Part shown: in pieces, positions 37,599-46,301 of the stretch
Layout of the letters: each line of letters opens with the position of its first letter
How positions within the stretch are numbered: the stretch's first letter is position 1
From: Anaerolineae bacterium
GTDB taxonomy: Bacteria > Chloroflexota > Anaerolineae > Aggregatilineales > Phototrophicaceae
Assembly: GCA_013360465.1 (NCBI GenBank)
Contig: JABWBO010000007.1
Span: 207,807-271,806, forward strand
Direction of reading: 5' to 3'
DNA: 64,000 bases
Translations under genes and position numbers: made by a program
The notes under the pieces: generated by a model
The model's database searches: none
Seen by the model: only the letters and a program-made list of their open reading frames with translations
Told to the model about the DNA's origin: nothing

Positions 37599-38532
37599 CG
37601 AACGCCCCCAACCACCGCGCGCCAAGGAGGTACACCCCCATGACCAGAATCGGCACAACCGTCATGGCGGCGGCGAGCGGGATATTGCCCGCCGTCCCCT
37701 GCTGCACCAGCACCGCCTGACCGATGAAATAGCTGGAATTGCCGAAAACCCCAGGGATGATATAGTCGCCCAGCGTCAGCGAAAACGTGAAGATTGACCC
37801 GGCGACCACGCCCGGAAACGCCAGCGGGAGGATGATCCTGCGGAAGGTATAGCCTGGGCGCGCGCCCAGGTCGCCCGACGCCTCGATCACCGATTTGGGC
37901 ACGCGTTCCAGCGCCGCGTTGATCGGCAGGATCATGTAGGGCAGCCAGATATACACGAAGACCAGATAGACGCCGACGATGGAAAAGGACAGGGACGGGC
38001 CGCCGATGCCGGGGATCGACAGAACAGCGTCCAGGACGCCGGTCAGTCCCAGGGCGTTCGCCAGCCAGCCGATGATCCCCTCCTGGGCGAGGATCAGCTT
38101 CCAGGCGTAAATGCGCACCAGGTAGCTCGACCAGAGGGGCAGCATGACGCCAAGATAAAGCAGCGCCTTGGTTCGTCCTGAAGCGAAGCGCGCCATGAAA
38201 TATGCCAGCGGGAAGGCGAGCAGCGCGCAGGTGAGCGTCACCGACGCCGCCATGAGGATCGTCCGCAGGAAGATGTCGATATTCTGCTGGAGCAGCAGTT
38301 CCTGGTACGTCCGCAGCGTGAACTCACGGACGATCCGCCCGGTGAAACCGTCCAGGTAGAAGAACCCCTGCGCCAGCATCGCCGTCAGCGAGCCGAGATA
38401 GATCACGCCGATCCACAGCAGGATCGGCAGCAGCAGCGCGATGATCGAAAGGAAGGGGTAGCGATACAGAACGACCGAGACGCCGTGCAGGAAACTCCGA
38501 CGCTCAGGCAGAGGCGGCGCGGCGCTGGTCAT
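37588..38532 (-). CDS. ABC permease, PotB-type
   Basis: This 314-residue permease has six spans and the loop [25 protein letters not shown]. It belongs to the spermidine/putrescine-type group by pairing with PotA- and PotD-like genes. It overlaps the ATPase gene by 4 bp (ATGA) and the PotC-type gene by 11 bp, so all are made from one message. Confidence 0.87.
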   Translation of the reverse strand: MTSAAPPLPERRSFLHGVSVVLYRYPFLSIIALLLPILLWIGVIYLGSLTAMLAQGFFYLDGFTGRIVREFTLRTYQELLLQQNIDIFLRTILMAASVTLTCALLAFPLAYFMARFASGRTKALLYLGVMLPLWSSYLVRIYAWKLILAQEGIIGWLANALGLTGVLDAVLSIPGIGGPSLSFSIVGVYLVFVYIWLPYMILPINAALERVPKSVIEASGDLGARPGYTFRRIILPLAFPGVVAGSIFTFSLTLGDYIIPGVFGNSSYFIGQAVLVQQGTAGNIPLAAAMTVVPILVMGVYLLGARWLGAFDAL

Positions 38533-39596
38533 ACGCCCGACTCCTCGACGATCTCGGTGCGCTGAAGGGTACGGGTGAAGTCGCGCCGCCAGATCAGCTG
38601 CACGCGCTTTCCTCGGATGGTCAGCACATCCATCGATGTGGTCTCCAGGTTCTGCTGCATCACCGCCAGGTGGGCGCGCGGCGAGGTCTCCAGTTCGACC
38701 AGATAGCGGGTATACATACCCAGATAGACGACATCCTGCACGGTTCCGTGAACGCTGTAGCTCTCCGCCGGGACCGCTGCATCGGGTGAGGACAGGTGAA
38801 TCTTCTCCGGACGGATCGAGAGGGTGGCGGCTTCACCGACGATCTGGCGCGCGACTCCGGCATCGATCACGTTCGACGTGCCGACGAAACCGGCGACGAA
38901 CGTCGTCGCCGGACGTTCGTAGACCTCGGCGGGCGACCCGACCTGCTCGATCTGTCCGTGATTGAAGACCGCCAGTCGGTCACTCATGGTCAGCGCTTCT
39001 TCCTGATCATGCGTGACGTAAATGAAGGTGATTCCGACCTGCTGCTGGATGTTCTTCAGTTCGATCTGCATCTGCTGGCGCAGTTTGAGGTCAAGCGCGC
39101 CCAGAGGCTCGTCGAGGAGCAGCACCGACGGGCGATTGACCAGCGCCCGCGCCAGCGCCACCCGCTGGCGCTGACCCCCGGAAAGCTGTGAGGGCTTGCG
39201 ATTCTCCATGCCGGAAAGGCGCACCAGTTCCAGCATTTCGCCGACTCGCCTCTCGCGCTCTGCCTTCGGCACTCGCTTGATCATCAGACCGTAGGCGACG
39301 TTTCTGCCCACGGTCATGTGCGGAAAAAGCGCGTAATCCTGAAAGACGGTATTCACGTCGCGGTCGTAGGGCGGCACGCCGCCGACATCCCAGCCGTGCA
39401 GAAGGATCTGCCCGCCGGACGGTCGCTCAAAGCCGGCGATCAGGCGAAGGCAGGTCGTCTTGCCCGACCCCGAAGGACCGAGCATCGAGAAAAACTCGCC
39501 ATCGTAGACATCGAGCGAGACATCATCGACCGCTTTGACTTCGCCGAAGTGGCGGCGCACATTGACCAGACTGACAGCGACCGATTTCCCGTTCAT
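38529..39596 (-). CDS. ABC ATP-binding protein, PotA-type
   Basis: This 355-residue ATPase energises uptake: Walker A LGPSGSGKTTCLR, signature LSGGQRQRVALARAL, Walker B VLLLDEPLGALD and switch THDQEEAL. The C-terminal TOBE-type domain (from about residue 240, LSIRPEKIHLS) is typical of PotA and related importers. It is coupled by overlaps to the dehydrogenase gene upstream and the permease gene downstream. Confidence 0.9.
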   Translation of the reverse strand: MNGKSVAVSLVNVRRHFGEVKAVDDVSLDVYDGEFFSMLGPSGSGKTTCLRLIAGFERPSGGQILLHGWDVGGVPPYDRDVNTVFQDYALFPHMTVGRNVAYGLMIKRVPKAERERRVGEMLELVRLSGMENRKPSQLSGGQRQRVALARALVNRPSVLLLDEPLGALDLKLRQQMQIELKNIQQQVGITFIYVTHDQEEALTMSDRLAVFNHGQIEQVGSPAEVYERPATTFVAGFVGTSNVIDAGVARQIVGEAATLSIRPEKIHLSSPDAAVPAESYSVHGTVQDVVYLGMYTRYLVELETSPRAHLAVMQQNLETTSMDVLTIRGKRVQLIWRRDFTRTLQRTEIVEESGV

Positions 39597-41041
39597 CAGG
39601 CGTTCTTCACCATGACGTGCTTGGTGATCCGATAGTCGTTGACCGCCTCGGCAGACAGGTCTTTGCCGAAACCGGACTGCTTGAAACCGCCGTGCGGCGT
39701 CTCCGACGCCAGCGGGATATGATCGTTGATCCAGACCGTGCCAAATTCCAGGTCACGCGCGATGCGCATGGCGCGTCCGATGTCGCGCGTCCAGACCGAC
39801 GCCGCCAGCCCGTAAAGTACATCATTGCCCAGGCGCACCGCTTCGGCTTCGCCGTCAAAGGCGCTGATCGTCAGCACCGGTCCGAAGACTTCGTTCTGGA
39901 TGACCTCGGATTTCTGATCGGCATCGACGATCACCGTCGGTGAGAAGAAATAGCCTTCCTGTCGGTCGGTCGGAATCGCCCCGCCGGTCAGGACCTTCGC
40001 GCCAGAGGCACGGGCGCGTTCGACAAAACCCTGGACTCGCTCGCGCTGCGTGCCGGAGATGAGCGGCCCCATCTGGACACCAGCTTCGTACTGCGCGCCG
40101 ACCTTAACGCCGCGCATGCCTTCGACGACCGCCTCCAGGACGTGGTTGTACTGCGACCGTTCGACGTAAACGCGCGTCGCCGCCGTACAGTCCTGCCCGG
40201 TGTTGAAGGTCGAGGTCAGCGTCGCAACCGCCGCGAAGGTATCGACATCGACATCGTCGAAGACGATCAGCGGCGCCTTGCCGCCCAATTCCAGATGCAC
40301 GCGCTTGAGGGTGTCGGCGGCGGTCTTCATGATCTTCCTGCCGGTCCCGGTCGAACCGGTCAGGCTGACCATACGCACATCCGGGTGTTCGACGAGCGCC
40401 TGCCCGGTCTCATTGCCACCCGTGATAACGTTGACGACACCTTCGGGGATGCCCGCCTCGGCGATCAGCTCCGCCAGCATGAGCGTGGTGATCGGCGTAG
40501 ATGGCGCGGGTTTCAGCACGGCGGTACAGCCCGCCGCCAGCGCTGGACCCAGCTTCCAGATCGCCATCATCAGCGGGTAATTCCAGGGCGTCACCTGCCC
40601 GACGACGCCGACCGGTTCCTTGCGGTACATCGACGTGAACCCGGCGGCATATTCGCCGGCGCTCGCGCCGTGCGTATCGCGGGCGGCGGCAGCGAAGAAG
40701 CGGATATTGTCGATGGCGAAAGGCATATCCGCGCCCAGGCTGACGAATTCAAAAGGCTTGCCGGTGTTATCGGATTCGGCACGTGCGAAGCGCTCGGCAT
40801 TCGCTTGCAGTAAATCTGCCAGTTTCCAGATAGCGAGCGAACGCTGCGCGGGTGTCAGGCGCGACCAGCGTCCATCATAAAAAGCAGTGTGAGCCGCCCG
40901 AACGGCAGCGTCCACATCGGCGCGCCCGGCGTTCACTACCTGGGCGATAGGCTTGCCGGTCGCCGGGTCTTCTACCGTCATGACACCGCCGTCGATGCTG
41001 TTCGTCCAGCGTCCGTTTATCCAGAGTTGATACTGCTGCAT
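39596..41041 (-). CDS. Aldehyde dehydrogenase, aminobutyraldehyde-type
   Basis: This 481-residue NAD(P)-dependent enzyme oxidises an aldehyde to an acid. The NAD loop is SLTGSTGTGRKIM, the general base Glu is in HLELGGKAP and the nucleophile Cys in FNTGQDCTAATR. It resembles gamma-aminobutyraldehyde dehydrogenases, which fits its place inside a polyamine-type uptake operon: putrescine would be imported, deaminated and oxidised to GABA. The aminotransferase or oxidase that would make the aldehyde is not in this window. Its TGA overlaps the next ATG. Confidence 0.85.
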   Translation of the reverse strand: MQQYQLWINGRWTNSIDGGVMTVEDPATGKPIAQVVNAGRADVDAAVRAAHTAFYDGRWSRLTPAQRSLAIWKLADLLQANAERFARAESDNTGKPFEFVSLGADMPFAIDNIRFFAAAARDTHGASAGEYAAGFTSMYRKEPVGVVGQVTPWNYPLMMAIWKLGPALAAGCTAVLKPAPSTPITTLMLAELIAEAGIPEGVVNVITGGNETGQALVEHPDVRMVSLTGSTGTGRKIMKTAADTLKRVHLELGGKAPLIVFDDVDVDTFAAVATLTSTFNTGQDCTAATRVYVERSQYNHVLEAVVEGMRGVKVGAQYEAGVQMGPLISGTQRERVQGFVERARASGAKVLTGGAIPTDRQEGYFFSPTVIVDADQKSEVIQNEVFGPVLTISAFDGEAEAVRLGNDVLYGLAASVWTRDIGRAMRIARDLEFGTVWINDHIPLASETPHGGFKQSGFGKDLSAEAVNDYRITKHVMVKNA

Positions 41042-41099
41042 GATTCATCCTGAGGCTGAGGAAGTCGGGGGCTGCAAGAAGGCTATTTCCGACGATTCG

Positions 41100-41125
41100 G
41101 AGGGGCGAGGACTTTCTCGCCCCTC
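41100..41125 (-). terminator. Intercistronic hairpin within the uptake operon
   Basis: GAGGGGCGAG and CTCGCCCCTC form perfect 10-bp arms with a 6-nt loop in the 159-bp gap between the binding-protein and dehydrogenase genes. There is no T-tract, so it more likely slows RNA decay or gives partial termination, raising binding-protein output relative to the other subunits. Confidence 0.5.
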
Positions 41126-41200
41126 GATATGTCTGCTATTCTACTCATTCCGCCCTGCTGCTGTCGCACAGGACGGAGCGAGATGGTATCCGGTGAAACG

Positions 41201-42385
41201 CTAGCGTCCGCCGATCACGCCGATGTAGGCGCTGACCCATTCGTAGTAAGGCACGCAGATATCGCCGCGCCCATCCTGGCAGGTGGCGGTCGGCGTGCGC
41301 CAGAACTGAATGCGGTCGAAATTCTCGTAACCATTGACCTGGCAGCCCGTCTCGCCGAGCAGTTCATTGCCTTCGCAGGCAGCGGGCACTGCCGGGACGC
41401 TGCCGAACCAGGCGGCAAGGTCGCCCTGAAGGCTGAGGTTCAGCGAGTGTTCCAGCCACATGTAGGCGCAGTTGGGGTGCGGCGCATCGACATGCATCAT
41501 GGTCGTATCCGCCCAGCCAGTCGCGCCTTCTTCAGGGATAACGCTGCCGACCGGCGCGCCCTGCGATGCAAGCAGGTTGACCTGGAAGGGCCACGAACTG
41601 GAAGCGACGACGCCTTCGTTCACGAAGTCGTCGATCTGGATGAAGGCGTCATGCCAGTAACGCCCCACCAGCGCGCGCTGCTGGCGCAGCAGGTCAAGCG
41701 CTGCGTTGAACTGATCGCGATCCAGCGAGTACGGGTCGGTGATACCGAGTTCCGGCTGGTGGTGCATCAGGTAGAGCGCCGCATCGGCGACATAGATCGG
41801 ACCATCGTACGCCTGCACGCGCCCGGCGTTGCTTTCGCCGTCGGGCAGCGCCTGCTCTTCGAAGACCACGCTCCAGCTCGTCGGAGCCTGATCGCCAAAG
41901 GCGTCGGTGTTGTACATCAAGACGTTGGCGCCCCACTGATACGGCACGCCGTAGTGTTCTGCCGTGCCATCGCCGTCGACATCGACGGTGTGCCATGCGG
42001 CGTTCTGCAGGCGCTCATCGATCGTATTCCAGCTAGGGATCAGATCGAGGTTGACAGGCTGAACCCGCCCACCGTAGATCAAGCGAAGGCTGGCGTCGCC
42101 CGAAGCCGTCACCAGGTCGAACCGACCTTCGTTCATCAGCGCCACCATCTCGTCGGAAGTCGCCGCCGTCTTGACATTGACGACGCAGCTCGTCGCCGCT
42201 TCAAAATCGGTCACCCAATCATATGCCGGGTCGGTTTCCCCGCGTTCGATATAGCCCGCCCAGGCGATGATATCCACCTGCCCCTCGCCCTCGCCGACGG
42301 CGGTCATCCTGCCATCCTGGGCGAACGCCGTGCTGAGCGGGAGCAGCAGAATTCCAACGATCAGCAATGCCAGCTTCAATTTCAT
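41201..42385 (-). CDS. ABC substrate-binding protein, PotD-type
   Basis: This 394-residue exported protein captures the substrate outside the membrane. It has a signal peptide (residues 1-22, ending LSTAFAQ). The mature part has the spermidine/putrescine-binding pattern VDIIAWAGYIERG, WVTDFEAATSCVVNVKTAAT and NEGRFDLVTASGDASLRLIYGG. There are several Cys residues, possibly disulfides. The ATG at 42385 follows AAGGAG; further upstream codons run into the MITE-like repeat. Substrate could also be another small cationic compound. Confidence 0.86.
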   Translation of the reverse strand: MKLKLALLIVGILLLPLSTAFAQDGRMTAVGEGEGQVDIIAWAGYIERGETDPAYDWVTDFEAATSCVVNVKTAATSDEMVALMNEGRFDLVTASGDASLRLIYGGRVQPVNLDLIPSWNTIDERLQNAAWHTVDVDGDGTAEHYGVPYQWGANVLMYNTDAFGDQAPTSWSVVFEEQALPDGESNAGRVQAYDGPIYVADAALYLMHHQPELGITDPYSLDRDQFNAALDLLRQQRALVGRYWHDAFIQIDDFVNEGVVASSSWPFQVNLLASQGAPVGSVIPEEGATGWADTTMMHVDAPHPNCAYMWLEHSLNLSLQGDLAAWFGSVPAVPAACEGNELLGETGCQVNGYENFDRIQFWRTPTATCQDGRGDICVPYYEWVSAYIGVIGGR

Positions 42386-42410
42386 GTCAAGCTCCTTGAA
42401 AAACCTATAA

Positions 42411-42542
42411 GAGACTGTTTGCAAACTGCTCACCTCACCCCGTTTCGCTGCGCTCAACCGCCCCTCTCCAATTGGAGAGGGGCAGGAAACCGTCAGGTTT
42501 CCGGGGTGAGGTTGTGTGAAAACCGGCTTTGCAGACACGCTC
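42411..42542. mobile_element. MITE-like insertion with IS5-style ends
   Basis: The ends are inverted and similar: GAGACTGTTTGCAAA at the left, and GAGCGTGTCTGCAAA reading inward from the right. TAA flanks both sides (42408-42410 and 42543-42545), matching a short target duplication. Inside are nested palindromes: CCTCACCCC/GGGGTGAGG (42433-42441, 42503-42511), a perfect 24-bp palindrome (42460-42483) and a GGAAACC/GGTTTCC hairpin (42485-42502). There is no coding capacity. It lies 25 bp upstream of the binding-protein ATG. Confidence 0.65.
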
Positions 42543-42627
42543 TAAGTGAAATCGGGATACAACCAGTCAACATTACACATTATAACGGCAATGGTGGAAG
42601 GTGCGAAATTCTGGCGGTCGCGAGTTC

Positions 42628-42664
42628 CAAAAGAAAACGAACGCCCCTCGCATGTGGAGGAGCG
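42628..42664 (-). terminator. Intrinsic terminator of the Ldh-family gene
   Basis: Arms at 42641-42649 and 42656-42664 pair with one mismatch; on the minus strand the hairpin is followed by a T-rich run (TCGTTTTCTTTT). It starts 12 bp past the stop codon and separates the Ldh-family gene from the uptake operon. The rest of the 291-bp gap holds the MITE-like element. Confidence 0.6.
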
Positions 42665-42676
42665 TCTGCCCTGAAG

Positions 42677-43663
42677 CTACTTCGCTGCCACCGATTGAAG
42701 CGCCGACCAGAGCGAGTCATCCAGCTCGATCATACCGCTTTGCTGCGCCACCTCGGCGCGCTGGTCTCCCCGTTCACCGGGCATCAGAATTTCCTCGATC
42801 CCTGGCAGGCGTCTTGATCCTTTGACCCGCCCGATCACCTGTCCAACCCGTCCCACAAAGCCGTCGAAATCGGTCAGCAGCGCCGGGTCGAGCGCCAGCA
42901 GCAGCGTTCCCCAATCAACCTTGCGCCCGTCGGCAGCGCGCTCCGTGCCCACCAGCGCCCCCGTGAGGATCTCAACGATCAGCGACAATCCTCCCCCTTT
43001 GTGCCCGCCGAAGGTGCGTATCGCACCCGCCAGCGCGGCAGCGGCGTCAGTTGTTGGCTGACCGGCGGAGTCATAAGCGACATCAAGCGGCAGCGCGCGC
43101 CCGGCGGTATGCGCCTCGACGATGCCGTAACGGGCAATCGCCGAGGTCGCCATATCCAGGATAATCGGTTTCTCTTTCGTCGGGATGCCGATCGCCAGCG
43201 GATTCGTGCCGAACTGCGCCTCATACGAGCCATGTGGGGCGACGTATTCGCCAGAACCGGCAAAGACGAAGCCGACCAGCCCCGCCCGCGCCAGGTGGCT
43301 GGCGTAGTAGCCGATCGCCCCTGTTGAAGAGTAAGTGTTGAATACGCCGACCAGGGCGATTCCCTGCGCGCGGGCGCGCTCCACCGCAACGTCGAGCGCA
43401 AAACGGACGGCGACCATTCCGGCGGAACGCCCGCCGTCGATGCGCGCCGAGATGGGTGTTTCGTAGACGATGCGAGGCGGCTGGCTGTTCGGATCGCGCG
43501 GCATCCCCGGACCGATCAGCTTGACGACGCCCTGATTGTTGCCCCGCATCTGCGCATAGAGCATCACATCGAGCATGGCAGCCGCCTCGTCTTCCGAGTA
43601 TCCGCTGCCGCGCAGGATGGTCAATGCCGTCTGGCGAAGTTGTTCCAACGCGATCTGTGCCAT
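42677..43663 (-). CDS. Malate/L-lactate dehydrogenase family oxidoreductase
   Basis: This 328-residue NAD(P)-dependent enzyme belongs to the Ldh_2 family (ureidoglycolate, malate and sulfolactate dehydrogenases), which has its own fold. Visible family segments are the N-terminal TALTILRGSGYSEDEAAAMLDVM, the NTYSSTGAIGYYASHLARAGLVGFVFAGS stretch with the catalytic His, and FGTNPLAIGIPTKEKPIILDMATSAIARYG. The exact 2-hydroxy acid is unknown. ATG at 43663 follows AAGGA. It lies between the M24 peptidase gene and the polyamine-type operon. Confidence 0.85.
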   Translation of the reverse strand: MAQIALEQLRQTALTILRGSGYSEDEAAAMLDVMLYAQMRGNNQGVVKLIGPGMPRDPNSQPPRIVYETPISARIDGGRSAGMVAVRFALDVAVERARAQGIALVGVFNTYSSTGAIGYYASHLARAGLVGFVFAGSGEYVAPHGSYEAQFGTNPLAIGIPTKEKPIILDMATSAIARYGIVEAHTAGRALPLDVAYDSAGQPTTDAAAALAGAIRTFGGHKGGGLSLIVEILTGALVGTERAADGRKVDWGTLLLALDPALLTDFDGFVGRVGQVIGRVKGSRRLPGIEEILMPGERGDQRAEVAQQSGMIELDDSLWSALQSVAAK

Positions 43664-43727
43664 CTTATCCTTCGTTCTTATGCCCACCTTCGTGCTACCA
43701 GCGTCGGCTGTTCGGCGCTATGGACTT

Positions 43728-44834
43728 TCAGCCAACGATCAGCAGGTCACGGCTGAAGGTTGAAAGCGATTCGCATCCGTCTTCAGTCACCACCACGTTA
43801 TCTTCAATACGAATACCCACCACGCCGGCGCGGTACAAACCTGGCTCGATGGTGAAGACCATCCCCGGTTCCAGCACAGTGGCGCTGTCCTGAGAGATAT
43901 ACGGCGCTTCGTGAATATCCAGCCCCAAGCCATGTCCGGTGCGATGGGCAATCAGGTCGCCATAGCCGGCATCACGCAGGACTTGCGCCGTCAGCGCATC
44001 GACATCTCTACCGGCAACACCCGGTCGTGCCGCCTGACGTCCGCGTTCATTCGCCGCCAGCACCGCTGCGTAGACCGCCCGATGTTCGTCAGACGGCGCA
44101 CCGACAAAGACGGTGCGGGTGATATCGGCATGATAGCCGTCGACCGTGCAGCCGAAGTCGAAAAGCAGCGGATCGCCCTCGCGTATCGTGTAATCGTTTC
44201 GGACTTTACCATGCGGACGAGAGGAATTATCGCCCGCCAGGACGATCGGCTCAAACGAAAGCCCTTCGCCGCCCAGTTCTTGCATAGCCCTCACCAGATA
44301 ATTGAGGACCTGGCGCTCGGTCATGCCCACTTTGACCTGCTCCAGCGTACGCGCCAGTGCCGTCTCCGAAATCTGGATAGCGCGGCGCAGCGCAGCGATC
44401 TCCTGGGCATCTTTGCGAAGGCGAATAGACGACAGCGCATGATGCCCGTCGATCACCTGGACGTCGGAGGCGGCGCGACGGATGGCTTCCACCTCAAAGA
44501 AGCGCATGATCTGCCCCTCGACAGCGACTGTCTTGCCGTCCAGATGCAAATACTGTGCTGCAGCGCTGAATGCCCCGCCATAACCCTGACCGTCCATCCA
44601 GGGGAACATCTCAGCATCGAAGCCATGACTCGCGAAAAGCTCTGTCTCCAGGTGTGGGATGACCAGCGCTGGGCGTCCCTGCTTGGGGACGAACAAGACG
44701 AGCGGGCGTTCCATCAAAAAGTGGATTGAGCCGGTCAGATAGCGAAAATTAGATCCCGGAGCAAGCGCGGCGACTTCATAATTTTCGGCATTCAGAACAG
44801 CGCGCAGGCGATCAAGGCGATGAGAGTCTGTCAT
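43728..44834 (-). CDS. M24 family metallopeptidase (Xaa-Pro aminopeptidase-like)
   Basis: This 368-residue enzyme has an N-terminal creatinase-type domain (residues 1-130) and the pita-bread catalytic domain. All five metal ligands are visible: Asp in LLFDFGC, Asp in DITRTVF, His in TGHGLGLDIHE, Glu in FTIEPGLY and Glu in VRIEDNV-like GIRIEDNVVV. It removes an N-terminal residue before proline or acts on a related amide such as creatine. It is the first gene of the minus-strand run. Confidence 0.88.
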   Translation of the reverse strand: MTDSHRLDRLRAVLNAENYEVAALAPGSNFRYLTGSIHFLMERPLVLFVPKQGRPALVIPHLETELFASHGFDAEMFPWMDGQGYGGAFSAAAQYLHLDGKTVAVEGQIMRFFEVEAIRRAASDVQVIDGHHALSSIRLRKDAQEIAALRRAIQISETALARTLEQVKVGMTERQVLNYLVRAMQELGGEGLSFEPIVLAGDNSSRPHGKVRNDYTIREGDPLLFDFGCTVDGYHADITRTVFVGAPSDEHRAVYAAVLAANERGRQAARPGVAGRDVDALTAQVLRDAGYGDLIAHRTGHGLGLDIHEAPYISQDSATVLEPGMVFTIEPGLYRAGVVGIRIEDNVVVTEDGCESLSTFSRDLLIVG

Positions 44835-44988
44835 TATTTTCCTCTAGTCGTTTCTGGTCTCGGTCAGTATCTCGCTGATCAGAAAGAGCGGTAGTTCAGT
44901 GAGATTATCTCCGCCAGGGGATGGAATACAAGGGGATGAGCAGCGGGTCACGCATGGAGTGAAATCGTTGAGACTCCATCACACGACA

Positions 44989-45023
44989 ATGCAGGGGATA
45001 GCCAGGCGATCTATCCCCTGCAT
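44989..45023. terminator. Hairpin after the Tat-exported protein gene
   Basis: ATGCAGGGGATAG and CTATCCCCTGCAT are perfect 13-bp arms around a 9-nt loop, starting 20 bp beyond the stop codon of the minus-strand gene. A second hairpin (ATGGAGT 44954-44960, ACTCCAT 44973-44979) follows. There is no T-tract. Nothing else is seen in this 209-bp gap. Confidence 0.55.
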
Positions 45024-45043
45024 ACGAGCAGTAGTCGAGTCGA

Positions 45044-46177
45044 TTACGCGGGCGCTTGGAAAGTGTTACGCGCCTTGATCGGCACGGGGCAGTTGACGAC
45101 GAACGGCGGCATCGCTTGATCCATATCGGGAACGCCATTAAAGACCTGAACTGCCCCTGCGCTTTGCAGTTCACGAATCTCCGCACTGGTCGTCACCAGA
45201 CGCGCCTGTGACTCATCTGCCCAGACGGCGGTGTAATGCGCCCAGAACGGACTCCAGATCGGATTACCCGCTGCGTTATCGAAGATTGCAGGCTGGAAAC
45301 CCATCACGCCGCTGCCGGGGATGCCGTTGCCCCACACCCAGATTTCGTCGGTCGCGCCGACGTTGAGCAGCGTCTGGGTGGGCGCAGAGGCGGCGATGCT
45401 CATCATGGGAGCCATTGGCACAGCAGAGGTATCGGTCACAATGTAGCGGCTGCCCGGATAGCACTGGTGCAGTTTGAACGTCACTTCCATGTTGTCCGAG
45501 GCAACGGGCGACACCAGCGGGCCCGTACCGAGGTAAGTCACTTTTTCCGTGTCTTCTGCCAATTCGCCGCCCGCCCACTTGACGACCGGAAAGTTCACGA
45601 CCAGTGGCAGCGCTTCAATCGTCACATCGCCCGCCGCTTCGGCTTCACGGATGGCTTCGGCTGAATTGAGGACAGTGGGGGTGCCGTTGAAGCTTACGCG
45701 GTGAACGTGCCATGCCGGGCTGTAGGCATCTTCATTGGGAACATGGCTGACGACCGGGTACTGATCGGCAGCACCGTTTTCAAACGTGTAGAGCTGCGAG
45801 GTCGCGCCTTCAGCCGACAGAGCGGCGTTGAGCAGCGGCACATGGACGAGGCGGTTTTCACCCGCGAAGGTCGCGTCCGAGGTATCGGTGCGGATGTAAT
45901 ACACGTTTTCCCCGTTGTGCCACGCCTGATGCAGACGAAACGTCACCCAGCCGAACGCGCCTTCCCATGCACGACTGGTCAACGAAAAGCCCAGCACATC
46001 CCCGTTCAGCAGTTCAACGTCCGGCGGCGTTTGCAGACTGCCCGCGCGCAGCGCGCCAAAGGCTGCCCGTTCGGCGGCTGCGCGAAATGGCAGACCGGCA
46101 TTTGCCAGCATGAGCGCCGCGCCACCTGCCCCGATCCCCTTCAAGAAACCACGACGTGAAAGCCCATTTTGAGTCAT
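45044..46177 (-). CDS. Tat-exported protein built of two copies of one domain
   Basis: This 377-residue protein has a twin-arginine signal (LSRRGFLKGIG at about residues 7-17, then a hydrophobic stretch), so it is exported folded. The mature part is an internal duplication: VTFRLHQAW...RTDTSDA in the first half matches VTFKLHQCY...VTDTSAV in the second, and YSPAWHVHRVSF...LVVNFPVVK matches WSPFWAHYTAVW...FVVNCPVPIK. I recognise no named family. ATG at 46177 follows GAGGAGA. It probably acts with the neighbouring cytochrome and DUF3179 protein and may be under the regulator encoded at 51323. Confidence 0.75.
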   Translation of the reverse strand: MTQNGLSRRGFLKGIGAGGAALMLANAGLPFRAAAERAAFGALRAGSLQTPPDVELLNGDVLGFSLTSRAWEGAFGWVTFRLHQAWHNGENVYYIRTDTSDATFAGENRLVHVPLLNAALSAEGATSQLYTFENGAADQYPVVSHVPNEDAYSPAWHVHRVSFNGTPTVLNSAEAIREAEAAGDVTIEALPLVVNFPVVKWAGGELAEDTEKVTYLGTGPLVSPVASDNMEVTFKLHQCYPGSRYIVTDTSAVPMAPMMSIAASAPTQTLLNVGATDEIWVWGNGIPGSGVMGFQPAIFDNAAGNPIWSPFWAHYTAVWADESQARLVTTSAEIRELQSAGAVQVFNGVPDMDQAMPPFVVNCPVPIKARNTFQAPA

Positions 46178-46267
46178 GTGTATTGTCTCCTCAATCAATG
46201 TACGCTCGTCCAGCACGTCCACCATAGCCGAATTCACCCCGTTGAAATCAAAGCGAACACCTGAGAC

Positions 46268-46289
46268 TTGCCGAAGATTTGCCGAAGAT
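46268..46289 (-). promoter_or_regulatory. Tandem 11-bp repeat, candidate response-regulator site
   Basis: TTGCCGAAGAT occurs twice head to tail with no gap. The site lies 91-112 bp upstream of the Tat-protein ATG on the minus strand. An 11-bp direct-repeat period is one helical turn, the spacing used by OmpR-family dimers. The same repeat occurs at 48765 in front of the divergent operons. Confidence 0.6.
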
Positions 46290-46301
46290 GCCCATTTCAG
46301 T

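Noticed and set aside
41129..42817. Long plus-strand open frame opposite the binding-protein gene
   Set aside because: It runs antisense through the PotD-type gene and the MITE-like palindromes, with Arg/His-rich nonsense composition.
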